A DNA stretch of 64,000 nucleotides. Source: Azadirachta indica. Its lineage: Eukaryota; Streptophyta; Magnoliopsida; Sapindales; Meliaceae. Both the position numbers and the translations under genes were made by a program. Each line of letters opens with the position of its first letter. Position 1 is the stretch's first letter. The stretch is from positions 13,844,350 to 13,908,349 of the forward strand of contig CM040452.1 in assembly GCA_022749755.1 (NCBI GenBank), read 5' to 3'. The notes beneath the pieces are model-generated. The model saw only the letters and a list, made by a program, of their open reading frames with translations. It made no database searches and had not been told where the DNA came from. Positions 24,901 to 36,990 of the stretch are shown piece after piece.

Positions 24901-25383
24901 ATAAAAAAATAATTGTTATATAATTGTTATATAGGAGACTTATCCGTCCATTGGAAGCATAATAATATTTGGGAAGCATAACCTTCCGTCAATGTTTCAA
25001 TAATAAATAGGAGGAGGCTTAACCTTCCAATAAAAGCACAACAATATGTAGAAGGCTTGCTCTTCCATCAAATAACACAATAATAGATAGGTGGTTTTAC
25101 CTACCATACAATTAATAAAACGGGAATAACATAATAACATAACTCAAAAATAAATATTGAAATTATAATCAACGTTAATATCAATATTAAACAAATATGC
25201 TAATAAAAGCATATAACACACTATCCTTATTTTCTGTTGTAAAATATCCAATTTAATACCAACCACAGAACATACTCATAAGGACAATAATAACAAATTA
25301 ATATAATATGAAAGTATCTATTAAAATAAAAATAATTAAATAAATACTTCACGTACCTAAATTAGCAATTCGTGCTGATAATG

Positions 25384-25621
25384 TGTTGTAAATAAATTAA
25401 ATAGAAATGAAAAATATTTGAGACTAAAACGCAAGCCTTTTATAGACTTTACAAGACTTTGCAATTTACTTTTCATACATTCAAGTCGTTTACAATTACT
25501 TGTATATATAGGCAAGAAATGAAGGGAGACTAACAAGCTTTGCCGATGTGGGATCCATGTAAGACAATTTCATGGTGATAGCAATATGGGATACATGGAA
25601 TTCACCACCAACTTCACAACA
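25384..25621 (-). repeat. 5' LTR of the nested copia element
   Basis: 238 bp, TGTTGTAAATA...TTCACAACA on the plus strand, with the target duplication GGACT right after it. It is longer than the left LTR by an internal block near 25429-25500. Confidence 0.88.
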
Positions 25622-25980
25622 GGACTATTATTTATAATTTTAAAAATTTTATTTTTTATATAATTTTATAATAAATTAGAAACTTAAATGAAAATTTTAA
25701 AAGTTCTTGAAACCAAAACCAAAATAGAACAGAACTTGGAAGCTTCAAAACAAAACCGTATCGAAGTAACTACTTCAATTTAGGTTGGTTCAATTCTACA
25801 GCCTTCATATTTTGAGTTCAATTCGGATTTTATAAAAACCAAACCGAACTCGGATTTGCCCACCCTAGTCATGTTGTTTCATGCTTTAATTTCAGTAATA
25901 AAATGTTTGTTTCAAGTTAATCTAACAAAAATAACGTATTCTAATTCATGATAATGAATTACTCTCTTTTTATTTTCTTC

Positions 25981-26942
25981 TTTTTAAAAGAAAATTTGAA
26001 AAATGACATATAGATGATGTTTTTGAAAATGACAGATATCCCCTTATATTTTGAAAACAGCAAATACCCTCCTAACTATTGACAAATGACAAATATCCCA
26101 AAATTACTATGCAATCATATAAAATGATTATTTTACTTTTATATATTTAAAAGGCATATTAATTGAATATTTTAACCCAATTATTAATACATAATAACCC
26201 ATAAATTTTTATGATTTATTTTTTGATAATTATGTATTCAATATTTTTTATAATTAGTCTTAAATTATTATTAATATTTTAAAAATTTTATTGTCATTAT
26301 ATTAATAATATTCAATATTTTTGAGAATATTTAATTGTAAATTATATAAATTATTTAAACTATTTTATTTATAAATTAATATAATCAGTTATAAATTATA
26401 TAAACACTCTACAACTTATAAATTATACAAACAATCAAAATAAATCCAAACTAATATTTGGATTTCATGAACCTATTATTTATAATCTTTTTGATATATA
26501 AATCCCAAATATACAATATGTCATTTATTTATCAAAAATAGTCTCAAAATATAAATAATATAATTTATATAATCTAAATATTATTTGAGATTTATTTTAG
26601 TTGATTGCATTATAAATTAATATAATGATGATAAAATTATTTAAAATATTAGTAATAATTTAGAGACTAATTATAAAAAAGATTGAATACATTGTTATCA
26701 AAAAATAAATTATAAGGGTATATTAGTTATTATATATTAATAATTAGGTTAAAATGGTCAATTAATATGCCTTCTAAATATATAAGAACAAAATAGTTAT
26801 TTTGTATAACTACATTATAACCTCATAAAATATTTTACCATTTGTCAATAGTTCAGGAGATATTTGTCGTTTTCAAAACATTAGGAGTATCCGCCATTTT
26901 CTAATACCTTAAGAGGATACTACCAATTTTCCTTTTTAAAAT
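25981..26942. repeat. long-inverted-repeat foldback element (~0.96 kb)
   Basis: The left end (AAAATGACAGATAT, TTTTGAAAACAGCAAATA, CTATTGACAAATGA) is repeated in reverse complement at the right end (26830-26930) in the same order. The inverted similarity continues through most of the element, so the transcript could form a near full-length hairpin. No ORF is present. It is MITE-like and of uncertain superfamily. Confidence 0.75.
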
Positions 26943-27301
26943 AGAAAAATGAGGGATTCTTATTGAATAATAGATATATATTATGTAGCATTTAGAACTA
27001 ATTAAAAAGTAAAAATACAGTCAGTAAGAGAAAAAATATATGGTTATAGCCGTAGGGAAAAGAGAGAGAGCCAATGAGCAGATGGTGCATATTTCCTGTG
27101 ATTAATTGGAAGCATTAACTTAATTTGTTATATAATTGCGATTAGCACTATCAATCCAACCCAGTTTGTTTGATTTGAAATTTCTTTTTTAATATAAATA
27201 GTTGATTTAAAATAATAATTAATGAACCATTCTAACACGATGTCAACAAGTCAACAACCAATCTATTAGATTAAAATCTGAATATAATTATTTAGATATT
27301 T

Positions 27302-27990
27302 AAGGTAGTGTTTGTTTTTTATCTTAAATCTGAACATGACTAAAATCTAAATCTAAATAATAATGTTTATTTTTTATTTTAAAACATTCGAAAAATAAGT
27401 ATTACGTTATTTGTTTTGATAAAATAAAAAATTTAAAAATTAATATTTTTACATGTATATTCTTTTAAATAATATAAATATATATTATAATAATTTTAAT
27501 TCTATTAACACAATAATAGACAAAAAAATAATAATAAATTATATTAGTATGTACACTATTTATTTATGTGATATATGATTTTTTAAAAAAATAATTCCTA
27601 ATCAATGATATAAAGATCAATAAAAAATAAGTCATATTATAATATATTTGTAATTATATAAATATATAAATTTATTGTAATAGTTAAAGTATAAAATAAA
27701 TAGAATTAAGAAGACAAGTAGAGAAAAGCCACAATAAAGAAGAGATATGTCAAAAATAGTTAATTAGAGTTTTAATTTTGTTAGTAAATAAATTAGTAAA
27801 ATAGAGATATATTTAAAAAATAAAAATATTAAATTAATCAAACATTTGCTCATACAGACTTAAGTCAAAATTTTTTACTTAATTATACTCAAATATTTTT
27901 AACAAATATTTAAATATAAGTTAAATAACAAACAATTTTTAGGTATCTGAATTATATTTAAATTTCAACCAGAAAAACAAACATGCTTTA
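27302..27990 (-). repeat. MITE family copy 1 (PIF/Harbinger-like ends)
   Basis: About 0.7 kb, AT-rich, with inverted ends AAGGTAGTGTTTGTTTTTT and (reverse) AAAGCATGTTTGTTTTT. Flanking TTA/TAA trinucleotides fit the PIF/Harbinger duplication. Inverted relative to the copies at 27991-28652 and 56162-56886 (I arbitrarily call those plus). Confidence 0.65.
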
Positions 27991-28652
27991 AGAGTCTTTT
28001 TTTTTTTTAAACTTATGTTTGAATATTTGTTAAAAACAACTAAATATAATTAAGTTAAAAATTTTTGCTTAAATCTGAATAAGTAAATGTCTAAATAATT
28101 TAATATTTTTATTTTTCAAAAATATCCTTATTTTGTTAATTTATTTATTAATAAAAGTACAAATCCAATTAACTATTTTTAATGTATCTCTTCTATATGA
28201 TAAGTCCTATTTACTTGTTTTCTCAATTATGCTTATTTCATACTTTAATCAATACAATAAATTTGCATATTTACATAATTATAACTATATTATAATATGA
28301 CTAATTATTTTTATTTAATTTTTATTGATCTTTATATCATTGATTAGAAATTATTTTTTTAGAAAAATTATATGTCAAACAAATAAATAATACACATGCT
28401 AATGTAATTTATTAATTTTTTTATCTATTATTGTGCTAATATAATCAAAATCATTATAAATATAATTAAATATATTATCTAAAAATGTAGATATGTTAAA
28501 ATATTAATTTTCAGGCTTTTTTATTTTGTTACAACAAATAACTAATTACTTATTTTCAGATATTTAAAATAAAAAATAAAAATATCATTCAAATTCAAAT
28601 TTCAGTTATATTTAGAGTTCAGACCAAAAATAAATAAATAAACGCTACTTTA
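27991..28652 (+). repeat. MITE family copy 2, abutting copy 1 in inverted orientation
   Basis: It is the reverse complement of copy 1 over nearly the whole length (for example TAATATGACTAATTATTTTTATTT against its mirror in copy 1, read as shorter blocks). It lacks about 55 bp of the outer end at the junction, as judged from copy 3. Copies 1 and 2 together form a 1.35-kb palindrome. Confidence 0.65.
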
Positions 28653-29593
28653 ACCTAATCAATTATTAATTTGCTTAATGCAAGAGTGAGAAACTGATGC
28701 AACAGTATTCTTATATTGAAATTGGCGTTAATCTTAAAATTTTTAATTTACATATCAGAGAGAAAGAGGTTCGAACAAATACTGTAAATTTTTTTTGTTA
28801 AAAAATATATTTGATGGAAGCGTATTAACAAAATTTTGATCAAATGATTTAAATAAATTTTGGCCAAAATAATTATAATATGGACTCGGAAATGTTAATA
28901 GGAAATGTTAGTGTGTTTACGATAATGGTATCAAATGTATTGATTGAAGCGTAACTTTGTAAAAGGGTGGGAGCTAAAGTGAAATTCTCCCGAAGATAGC
29001 CGCAGAATTAAGGATACGAGATTTCAGTACCATATTCTTTGATCCTACAATTAGTCAACCTCAGAGCTGAGATAAAGATGTGGAAGGCTATGGAGGCGGG
29101 ACATATTCTTTGACCTTACGTATTCGTACGTAAGATGAAAACTACTTTTTATGTTGAAAAAATAATAAATTAAGAATCTCATATGAACACACCAATGGAA
29201 GTACGTTCGAAGAAGATCTTTGCAAAAGGCAGGGAAATGCATGTATCAGGAGAAAAGAAAATTAAAATTAAGGAATTGCAAGAAGGGAAAAAAGTGTGAT
29301 AGACCATATATGTATTTATAAAAGCATGTGACTTGTAAATCGTCGTTTCTATATATATAATTAACACAGAGAGAATGAAATAGACTACATATATATATAA
29401 TGCATTTAACTTTTTCACCAATCCGAAACAGATAAATTTCCATCCCATGGATGGACAATTATTCAGAAAATTCCATCCCATCCCATCCCATCCCAGTAGT
29501 AATGGTGGGAGGACACTAATGATTATTCCAAAGACATATATATCGATCGCTTTATTGTGATGAACCTCTACAGCTTGCAAGCTTCCAATAAGT
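28653..29593. other. intergenic 3' of P450 D
   Basis: No supported gene. Overlapping minus-strand ORFs at 29051-29601 show no recognisable domain and run into the 3' end of gene D, so I treat them as chance. An ATCCC pentamer microsatellite is at 29472-29495. Confidence 0.5.
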
Positions 29594-31417
29594 TTACTCA
29601 ACAGGTGAAGGCTGATAAGGAATGGGAATCAAGCATAAATCTTGCTTTCTTCTGACTGTCACACCGAAACCCTCGGTCATGTCCAGCTCTTCAGGCTTCA
29701 TTCCATTCGGGAGTATCCAGTCAAAATGATACAATAGCATTGCAAGAGGAAGCTCTATATTAGCACTGGCATATGTCATTCCTGGACACATCCTCCTACC
29801 TGAACCAAATGGGATATATTCATAATTAGTTCCCTTAAAGTCTATAGATGAATCAAGGAACCTCTCTGGAATATAGGTATCAGGTTCAGGCCAATATTTG
29901 GGATCTCTTGTCATCGCCCATACATTAACAAGTACGTTTGCTTTTGCTGGTACGTCGTATCCGTTAATATTACATGTCTCTGCGCATTCTCTTGGAAACA
30001 ACATAGGAGCGGAAGGACGTAATCTGAGAGTCTCTTTTATAATTAGCTTCAAGTATTGCATTTCTTCGAGGCCAGCTTCATCGACCTTCCCTCTTCTATT
30101 AAAGACTTCCCTTACCTCAGCTTGTGCCTTTTTCATCACTTTTGGATTCTTCATCAATTCGGACATTGTCCAATCTACAGTTGTGGCAGATGTCTCGGTG
30201 CCAGCACTAAAAACGTCCTGAAAAGGGATATATTTATCTCTCCAAGTTAAATCATTGCAAAGATGGAGTTTCAAGCAATAACATTATACAATTTCTAGTG
30301 AATCCAAAATATGCTTTCCCCAGATGGTAAAAGCAAATGTGCATACATGTAATCTAACTTTTCAGAAAAGAAAAAGTCAGAAAAACAGACAAGGTCGTAA
30401 TCACTAATTTAAGTATGGAAGACAGCAACTCTACGTGATCTCTATATAGAGAGGTTGATTAATATTTTAAGGAGCTCAAGATGTTCTATGCATGAAAACT
30501 TATTACTAGCAACAACGAAAAAAAAAAAAAACACTTACCATGATAACCGCTTTGACATTTTCGCCCGTCATGGGAGACTCAAGATTACCACTCTCCTGAA
30601 GATTCAAGAGAACATCTACCAGATCTTCAACTTTTTCACTTTTACCGCTTGCCCTGCGCCTTTTGTGTCCATCAATAATGTTTGTAAGTATTCCGTCAGT
30701 TTTTTTATGCATCCTTTCTATTTTGGCCTTGAGTCCAGTAACGGACTGAAGGAATGTGATAGAAGGAAACATATCTGCAATACTAGAACCTGCAAACATT
30801 TTTGTAGCTTCCGCAATAACAACTTGGAATAATTCAATGTCTTTGGTTTTGTTACCAAAGGCTGCCCTGGAAGTTATTGTACACATTAATATGAAAATCT
30901 TTTCGGTAAGGTTAATCTCTGATCCTGCTTTGGAAGCAATCCAATTAATAAGATTGGACACCTCATCCTCCCTTACTGGTCGGAAAGACTGGACTCGTTT
31001 TGGGCTCAGAAGCTCCATTACGCAAATTTTTCGTAGTTGTCTCCAATATGGACCATACGGTGCAAACGCTATATCAGTGTAATTGTAAGAAAGTATTTTT
31101 GCTGCCGGAACATGAGGCCTTGATGCAAAGATAAGATCATGTGTTGTTGTAACCTCTTTGGCATATTCGGGTGAAGACACAACAATGGTAGTAACTTCTC
31201 CGAGTTGTAGATACATAAGTGGCCCGTACATGTTGGCCAAGTCTCTTAATGCACGATGAGGCAGCGGATCACCAGTTGCCATCTGATGCAAGTTACCAAT
31301 GATAGGTAATCTGGGTGGCCCTGGTGGTAAATTTAAATTTCTGTATTTGGATCTCTTCAGGATGAAGAAAAAGACAACAGAGGCAAGAAGAATTAAGGAG
31401 AGGAATACGAGATCCAT
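29594..31417 (-). CDS. CYP71-family cytochrome P450 D, intact (500 aa)
   Basis: Exon 1 is 30539-31417 (ATG at 31415-31417), the intron 30218-30538 (gtaagt...cag, phase 0), and exon 2 29594-30217. The start MDLVFLS is chosen because it puts a 20-residue hydrophobic anchor at the N-terminus. An in-frame ATG at 31457-31459 would add 14 polar residues. Motifs: LPPGPPRLPIIGN hinge, [14 protein letters not shown] (297-302), ETLR (355-358), PERF (410-413), heme loop PFGSGRRMCPG with Cys437. It shares intron position and C-terminal PSPVE with gene C but differs more from A, B and C than they do from each other, for example in the hinge and region 200-260. It belongs to the CYP71D/CYP71BE neighbourhood. 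It is likely ER-bound and of unknown substrate. Confidence 0.92.
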
Positions 31418-31493
31418 TGGAAAGGTAGTTGATAGCTTTGAGAATGAGCTAGGATTCAACTGCCTCTATGAATTGTTTCGGGCCTCGTATTGC

Positions 31494-31500
31494 ATTTATA
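31494..31500 (-). promoter_or_regulatory. candidate TATA box of P450 D
   Basis: ATATAAA on the minus strand within GGATATAAATGC, about 80 bp before the chosen ATG and about 35 bp before the upstream in-frame ATG. This supports the downstream start. Confidence 0.5.
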
Positions 31501-32251
31501 TCCAAATGTTGAATGCTTTTAAGGAATAATAACATTTGAGGCCCTAATTGCCTAAAGTTTTTTGGTAAGGATATAATATATCCATTTTTATCAAATGGGT
31601 CCTAACTCACTTTATCAAAATAACGAATTTATTCCCAAGCTTCAATTATCACAAGCATCAAGCCAAATTCTCACAGAATGCATGTTCAACTATCTATTAA
31701 TTTAAGGCAGGACTATTTTTATTTGTTTATCATCGTCTTTTTTGGAACGTTTTTTGTTTTCTATAAGCATTTTTCTTTAGTTGACCATATATATAGTCTT
31801 TGTTTGGTATCCATCAATTATGTTACTCATTCATGAACATACCTCAGGCCCGTCTGCTTCTGCATTTAAAGTACGAAAAAATTTTCCACGTTTATGATTT
31901 GTTTATGGGTCAATTATTTGGTCCAAGTGTTGTAGCCTGTACTATTTTTTATATCCCGAGTAAAAAATGGTGGGCATGCAGTACTAATTAACCAGCTGGA
32001 AATATTTAATTCTTTAAGTTCCCCTAATAAAAATATTTTAATGTACACGTGCATGCTTTAATTAAACTCAAATAATGAACACTGCAATATTCAATAGTCA
32101 ATACACTTGCCAATCGTACGTTAGATTTCTTTCCCCCGGGTCTAAATAATACTGCTCTTGCATAGAACAACATTAACTCATCATTCCTCGGCTAGATTAG
32201 ATATCTCCCACAACCAGTTAGTTCTTTAATTAACAAAATATAATAATATCT
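31501..32251. other. intergenic, nothing recognised
   Basis: No coding frame with a recognisable product. A 63-codon ORF at 31800-31991 has no domain and no supporting signal. Confidence 0.5.
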
Positions 32252-33255
32252 ATTGGACAAATAACATGTGAACCCTCACTTTATCCTTTAAATTACATTA
32301 TACTCTCACTTCAAAAATAATTATTAAACATATTTTTTTATCAATTTTTTTGTTAAAATTAATTATTAACTCTTATTAACTGATTCAATGATAAAAATTT
32401 TTTTTTTTACGATTATTTGACAAAAATAATGACATATATATCCTTTTTTACAATTTTTAATTGATTTTTATCATTGAATCAATTAATATGAAGACAATTT
32501 AATTTCAATTAAAAAGTAACAATTCAATTTCTTTTTAATTCTATTTTTTTTAATTTTTGACTTTAAAGTTTTTACTTTTTTATTCAATTTTTATTTTTAC
32601 TTTTTTACTCTAATCTATAATTGAAACAACACTCATATATTAGCAAGCAATAATCATTAAATTTAATAAACAACAAGAAAAATAGCCAAATAACATAAAA
32701 ATAATTAAAAATAATGGTATTTGTTGAAAAAAAAGTTTACCTTAGATATAAAAATATCAATATTTTTAATTATTTTTATATTGTTTGATTAATTTCTTTG
32801 TTACTTAGCAAATTTATGATTTTTATTTTCTAAATATAAGTATTGTTTCAATTTATGGATTTGGGTGAACAAAAAATTTAAAAGTTGAAAATTTTAAAAT
32901 CAAAAATAAAGAAAATTGATGGAAACTTTAAAATAAAAAATCAAAAAAAAAAGATGTATGCCTTAAAATAAAAAATGAATTGAAAATAAATTAAACTCTT
33001 AGTTTTTAGCTGAAATAAAATTGTCTTTATATAACCAATTTATTAACTAAAAAATCGAGTAAAAATTATGAAAAATGATATTTATTCATTATATTGATCA
33101 AATAAAAGTCAGAGGATATTTTTGTTATAGAACCATTTAACAATTAATTTTAATGAAAAAAGTTTATAAAAAGACTGTATTTAACAATTATTTTTAGAGT
33201 GGGTATAGATGTCATTTTGACAATAAAGTGGAAGCCAAATGTCATTTGCCAATAA
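32252..33255. repeat. long-inverted-repeat foldback element (~1.0 kb)
   Basis: The left arm starts TTGGACAAATAACATGTG, then CACTTTAT, then CTCACTTCAAAAATAATTATTAAA. The reverse complement of the right end reads TTGGCAAATGACATTTGG, CACTTTAT, then CACTCTAAAAATAATTGTTAAA. The inner parts are also partly inverted. No ORF. MITE-like. Confidence 0.75.
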
Positions 33256-33544
33256 TTATTGAAGAAAAATAACTAACAATATTATTTTAATTAAAGATTT
33301 ATTATTTATTTTTCTTAAACAATTACATACGGGTAACATATAAGATATTTATGTAAAATATATTAATTAAAATATTATTTTAATAATATTTAAGAAAAAT
33401 AACTGTTAAATCTTTAAAATTTGATAAAATAAAAAATATTTAATAATATATTTACGTAAAATACAATAATTAAATAAATATTATTATTATTTTATAACAT
33501 ATTAATAATATAAATATTTATTATAAATATGTTATAAAATAAAA

Positions 33545-34715
33545 AGTTATTATCACAATCCTCGTCAAAGGTTTGGCATAATAGCACTTAAAAAGTAGCT
33601 TTGTGAAAATGATCACTTATCACCCCTGCATTATCCAACCGTTATAACCATTCAATAGAATTTACCACAATTACAAATTTATTCCTGACAACTCAAATAG
33701 AGTAATAATTTTACAATCCCTTAATTTTGGCAAAACAACAAATTAAAATGGCTATACGACATTAACAAATTAGTCTGTGCCATCCAAATTGATAATAAAA
33801 TTTTATGCAATTACCTATTTTCCTTGATTAAATAAGTGTGAATTTAGAAAATCTCCCTACATTAGATTAAGCAAACACAAAAGAGAGATACAGAGTTATT
33901 TAAACCTACATAAGTTGCAAAAACTATTAATATATCTGTCCATATTATATTTTGATAGTAATTGTAAAAATATATATGATATAAATATAGTAAAGGTGTA
34001 TAATATTAATTTAAAATATAGTACAAATGTGTATATTCTAAAATATTCGTGACTATTTGACAAGATATTCGTTTTACCATTTTCTTTCAAATTCTATTAT
34101 AAAAAAATATCATTTTGTACTTAAAAAAATACAAAAAATACAAAATATAATGGATCCTAAATCATGTTTCTTAACCTATTTTTAATTTATATGTCTACTC
34201 TTAAGCCGAAGTAATGGATTTTGATTGGAGGAGGTTTTAAAAATTTTTTTATTTTTATTAAGTTTTACAATTTTATAAATTGTTATAATTATTGAATTAA
34301 AATTTCATTATTTTTAGAGATATATGTATTTTTTATAATTTTAATATAATATTAATTTTTTAATTTAATTATTAACATGGTATTTATTTGTGAAAAATAA
34401 AACCATGCTGGTCAATTTTCATTTTCATCCTTAATTTTAATATCATGTAATTTTGTAATAATAATACTTTAATAGAAATTCATTTATTAAAAAAAAAATT
34501 ATATTTTAATTTATTATTTTTTAAAATTCAGGGATTAAAATGTTATTACTCCAGAATTGATTTAAAATGATATGTTAAACTTATGTTTTTACTCTTAACT
34601 CTATTAAATTATTATAATGGCAGAATAAAGTAAGATTGGTCAGTGATCATTTTTGCAAAGATACTTTAAGTGATATTATGTCAAATCTAAGAGGAGGAAT
34701 ATTATAATTACTATA
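33545..34715. repeat. long-inverted-repeat foldback element (~1.17 kb)
   Basis: The left arm (TTTGGCATAATAGCACTTAA, then GAAAATGATCACTTATCA) matches the reverse complement of 34600-34700 (TTTGACATAATATCACTTAA, then AAAAATGATCACTGACCA) with about 80% similarity over 100 bp or more. No ORF. It sits about 290 bp from the previous foldback element but has different ends. Confidence 0.75.
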
Positions 34716-36990
34716 AAATAAATAAAATTTAAAAATCTAAATATTAATATTTATTTTTATTTTATTTTATTTTATTTCTAATAATTATGAATAGTAATTT
34801 ATTTTTATTTAATTTATTACGAATAATTACAATACAATTATTTTATTAATATTATTAAAATAATATTATTATTTTACATTAATATATTAAATTTTATCAA
34901 ATTTTAGAGATTCATTAGTTATTTTTTTCTTAAATATAAGAGTATAATTATTATTATATTGAGACTTACAGGAATATTTTTGAAACTAATAGAATTTATA
35001 AGAGTATTAGATCAAATCTTTGAAACTAAAAGGCCTTTTAAAATTAATTAAGTAATATGAAACTTCAATATTGATACAATCCTAAACCTAAGGGAAAAAA
35101 TTTGATAATAACCCCTGAAATATATTATGTCCTAAATCTGTGGTTTGGTTATGATATAATATTATATTTTTCCTAAAAAGAATATAATGAACCGTGGACA
35201 TCTTAACAAGAAAGGGAAATTTCACAACATATTTTTATTATGTTCATTTCCTATTAGGACATGTGTTCCTTGTAATATATATTTTTAATGAGTAATGACT
35301 AAGCCTCATTTTCGATCTTTTTCTTTTATTTTATATTATCGTCTTTTTTTTCTATAATTAATGAGCCTCTTTTTTGTAGGAGAAATCTACGCAATGCACA
35401 TGTTGAATCGTGATTAGTTAATCTCTAAAATAAACCTCTTATCGCTCTCAGTGGGCTTTGATACTGCTAGGCCTCTAAATCTAAATTGAGCTTTCACACC
35501 CTTTTTCTAGGTTGTAGGGAATAAAGTCCACCATATCTCTCAAATTGCACTAAATGGTCAAAGAGTTGAGATATTATAACCTTAGGAGATTGACTTGAAT
35601 TTAAATGGAGGGATCTGCTACTTTCACCTGTTGTCGCTTTTGTATTTAAGAAATGCTTACAATATGCATGGAACACGAATTATGAGTCCACGGTGTACAT
35701 GGAAGCAAATTAGTCCCAGTACGATGCAAAGAAATATAATAGTTTAATAATGGATCACAATTAAATCAATATTGAATTGATTGACTCGATGGTAGTATTC
35801 AACACAACTACTTACAATTTGACGAACTTTAGGCTATGAACAAGGTGTTTTTGGAGGCTAAAGTAATCAGTGTAAGGTTAGAACATGCAGGAAAGACAAT
35901 AGAACAGTAGGGTAATGTTTAAGGTTGACAAGAGCTATAAGTGATTGCCAAAAAGTAAGCCAAAAATCACAAATGTTGCTATAAAGAGGAAGACATTTTT
36001 CAAGAATGTGATTTCAAATTGATGAAAATCATACCTCAATAATGTAATTTAATTTGATGAACTTCTAATGTGATAATGTGATGATATGGTAATGTATCGT
36101 CCTTCTTTTGGATGTGAAATCATGAGTTTATATAGTGTTTGACCTAGAGCTGTAGTAGATTAATTGAAATAAGGTTTTCACTAAAAAAGACTTTAAATTT
36201 TTTGGGTTTTTAAAAGACAAGACCATTGGGCTTTTTATGTTCCTTATGCATTAACTTAATAATATAATGGATCATTTGGATTTAACTACCCTTAAATTGG
36301 TTATGCCTAGGACATTATATTGATTTGGGGTAGACTTGTGCCTACTTTTACCTTTCACACCATGGTTCACAATTTGTGCTCTAAAGAGTAGTTTGAGCCC
36401 AATTATATTTTTGTATACATTACCAAGTAATATAACGTACTTTTGGTTTAGGCCTGTAGTCATTTTCGTGTATCAACACCTGTTCTTCTTTCTAAATGCA
36501 AAGTAATAGCCATTTTCCTTCCAAAGGAAATAGCGAGGCAAATTTTGCACAAATTGAGTGTAAATTTCTAGGCAACACCTGACTAAACTCAATCAAGACT
36601 TGTGATTTCTAATAGATTTTCAATGTATATGTAATGTGTAATATTGAATAAAAGAAGCTTTGAATTTGTTTTATTATAAATTTTAATATAAAATGATATA
36701 TTTTAGTTTTTGTATGAACTTTGAATTTGTTTAAAATTAAATTGTGTGTAGTAAGTTTGTTCAGTACTTTGAAAATTATTTTTTTATTTGAATTGTTGAA
36801 TTAAATTATAATATGTTCATTGTAACTTGTTGCAGTATTTCAGTAAACAGTTTATTACTTGTGTTTATTTTCAATTTTTTAATTGAATGTAATAGTTTAA
36901 ATAATGTTTTAACAATCTAATAAAATATGTTTTTCAAGAATAGATGAAGAAGATGCAAGTCTGCTCACTCAAATAGAAAAGACAAAAGGA
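34716..36990. other. AT-rich intergenic, nothing recognised
   Basis: Only short ORFs without recognisable domains occur. There is no clear repeat structure apart from general A/T richness. Confidence 0.5.

Larger units (their letters stand above)
19796..25621 (-). mobile_element. degenerate Ty1/copia retrotransposon nested in the hAT-like element
   Basis: LTRs at 19796-19962 and 25384-25621 are flanked by perfect 5-bp duplications GGACT (19791-19795, 25622-25626). On the minus strand the element reads LTR, PBS-like TTATCAGCACG, a long non-coding or decayed gag part, integrase, RT, RNase H, a GGGAG purine tract, LTR. The domain order integrase before RT is that of copia. All frames are broken. 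Confidence 0.9.
19538..25867. mobile_element. short hAT-like non-autonomous element, split by a copia insertion
   Basis: The ends are inverted: TAGAGCTGGGTAAA on the left and TTTGCCCACCCTA on the right, followed inward by CGAACCGAACC-type runs. Flanks GTCATAAT (19530-19537) and GTCATGTT (25868-25875) match at 6 of 8 positions, the duplication length of hAT elements. Without the copia element inside, it is about 0.5 kb and non-coding. Confidence 0.6.

Noticed and set aside
29051..29601. Overlapping minus-strand ORFs up to 140 codons
   Set aside because: Low-complexity and hydrophobic, no domain, and placed in the 3' flank of P450 D.
1..31417. Full terpenoid biosynthetic gene cluster
   Set aside because: Only P450 genes are visible; no terpene synthase, transferase or other pathway enzyme is in the window.
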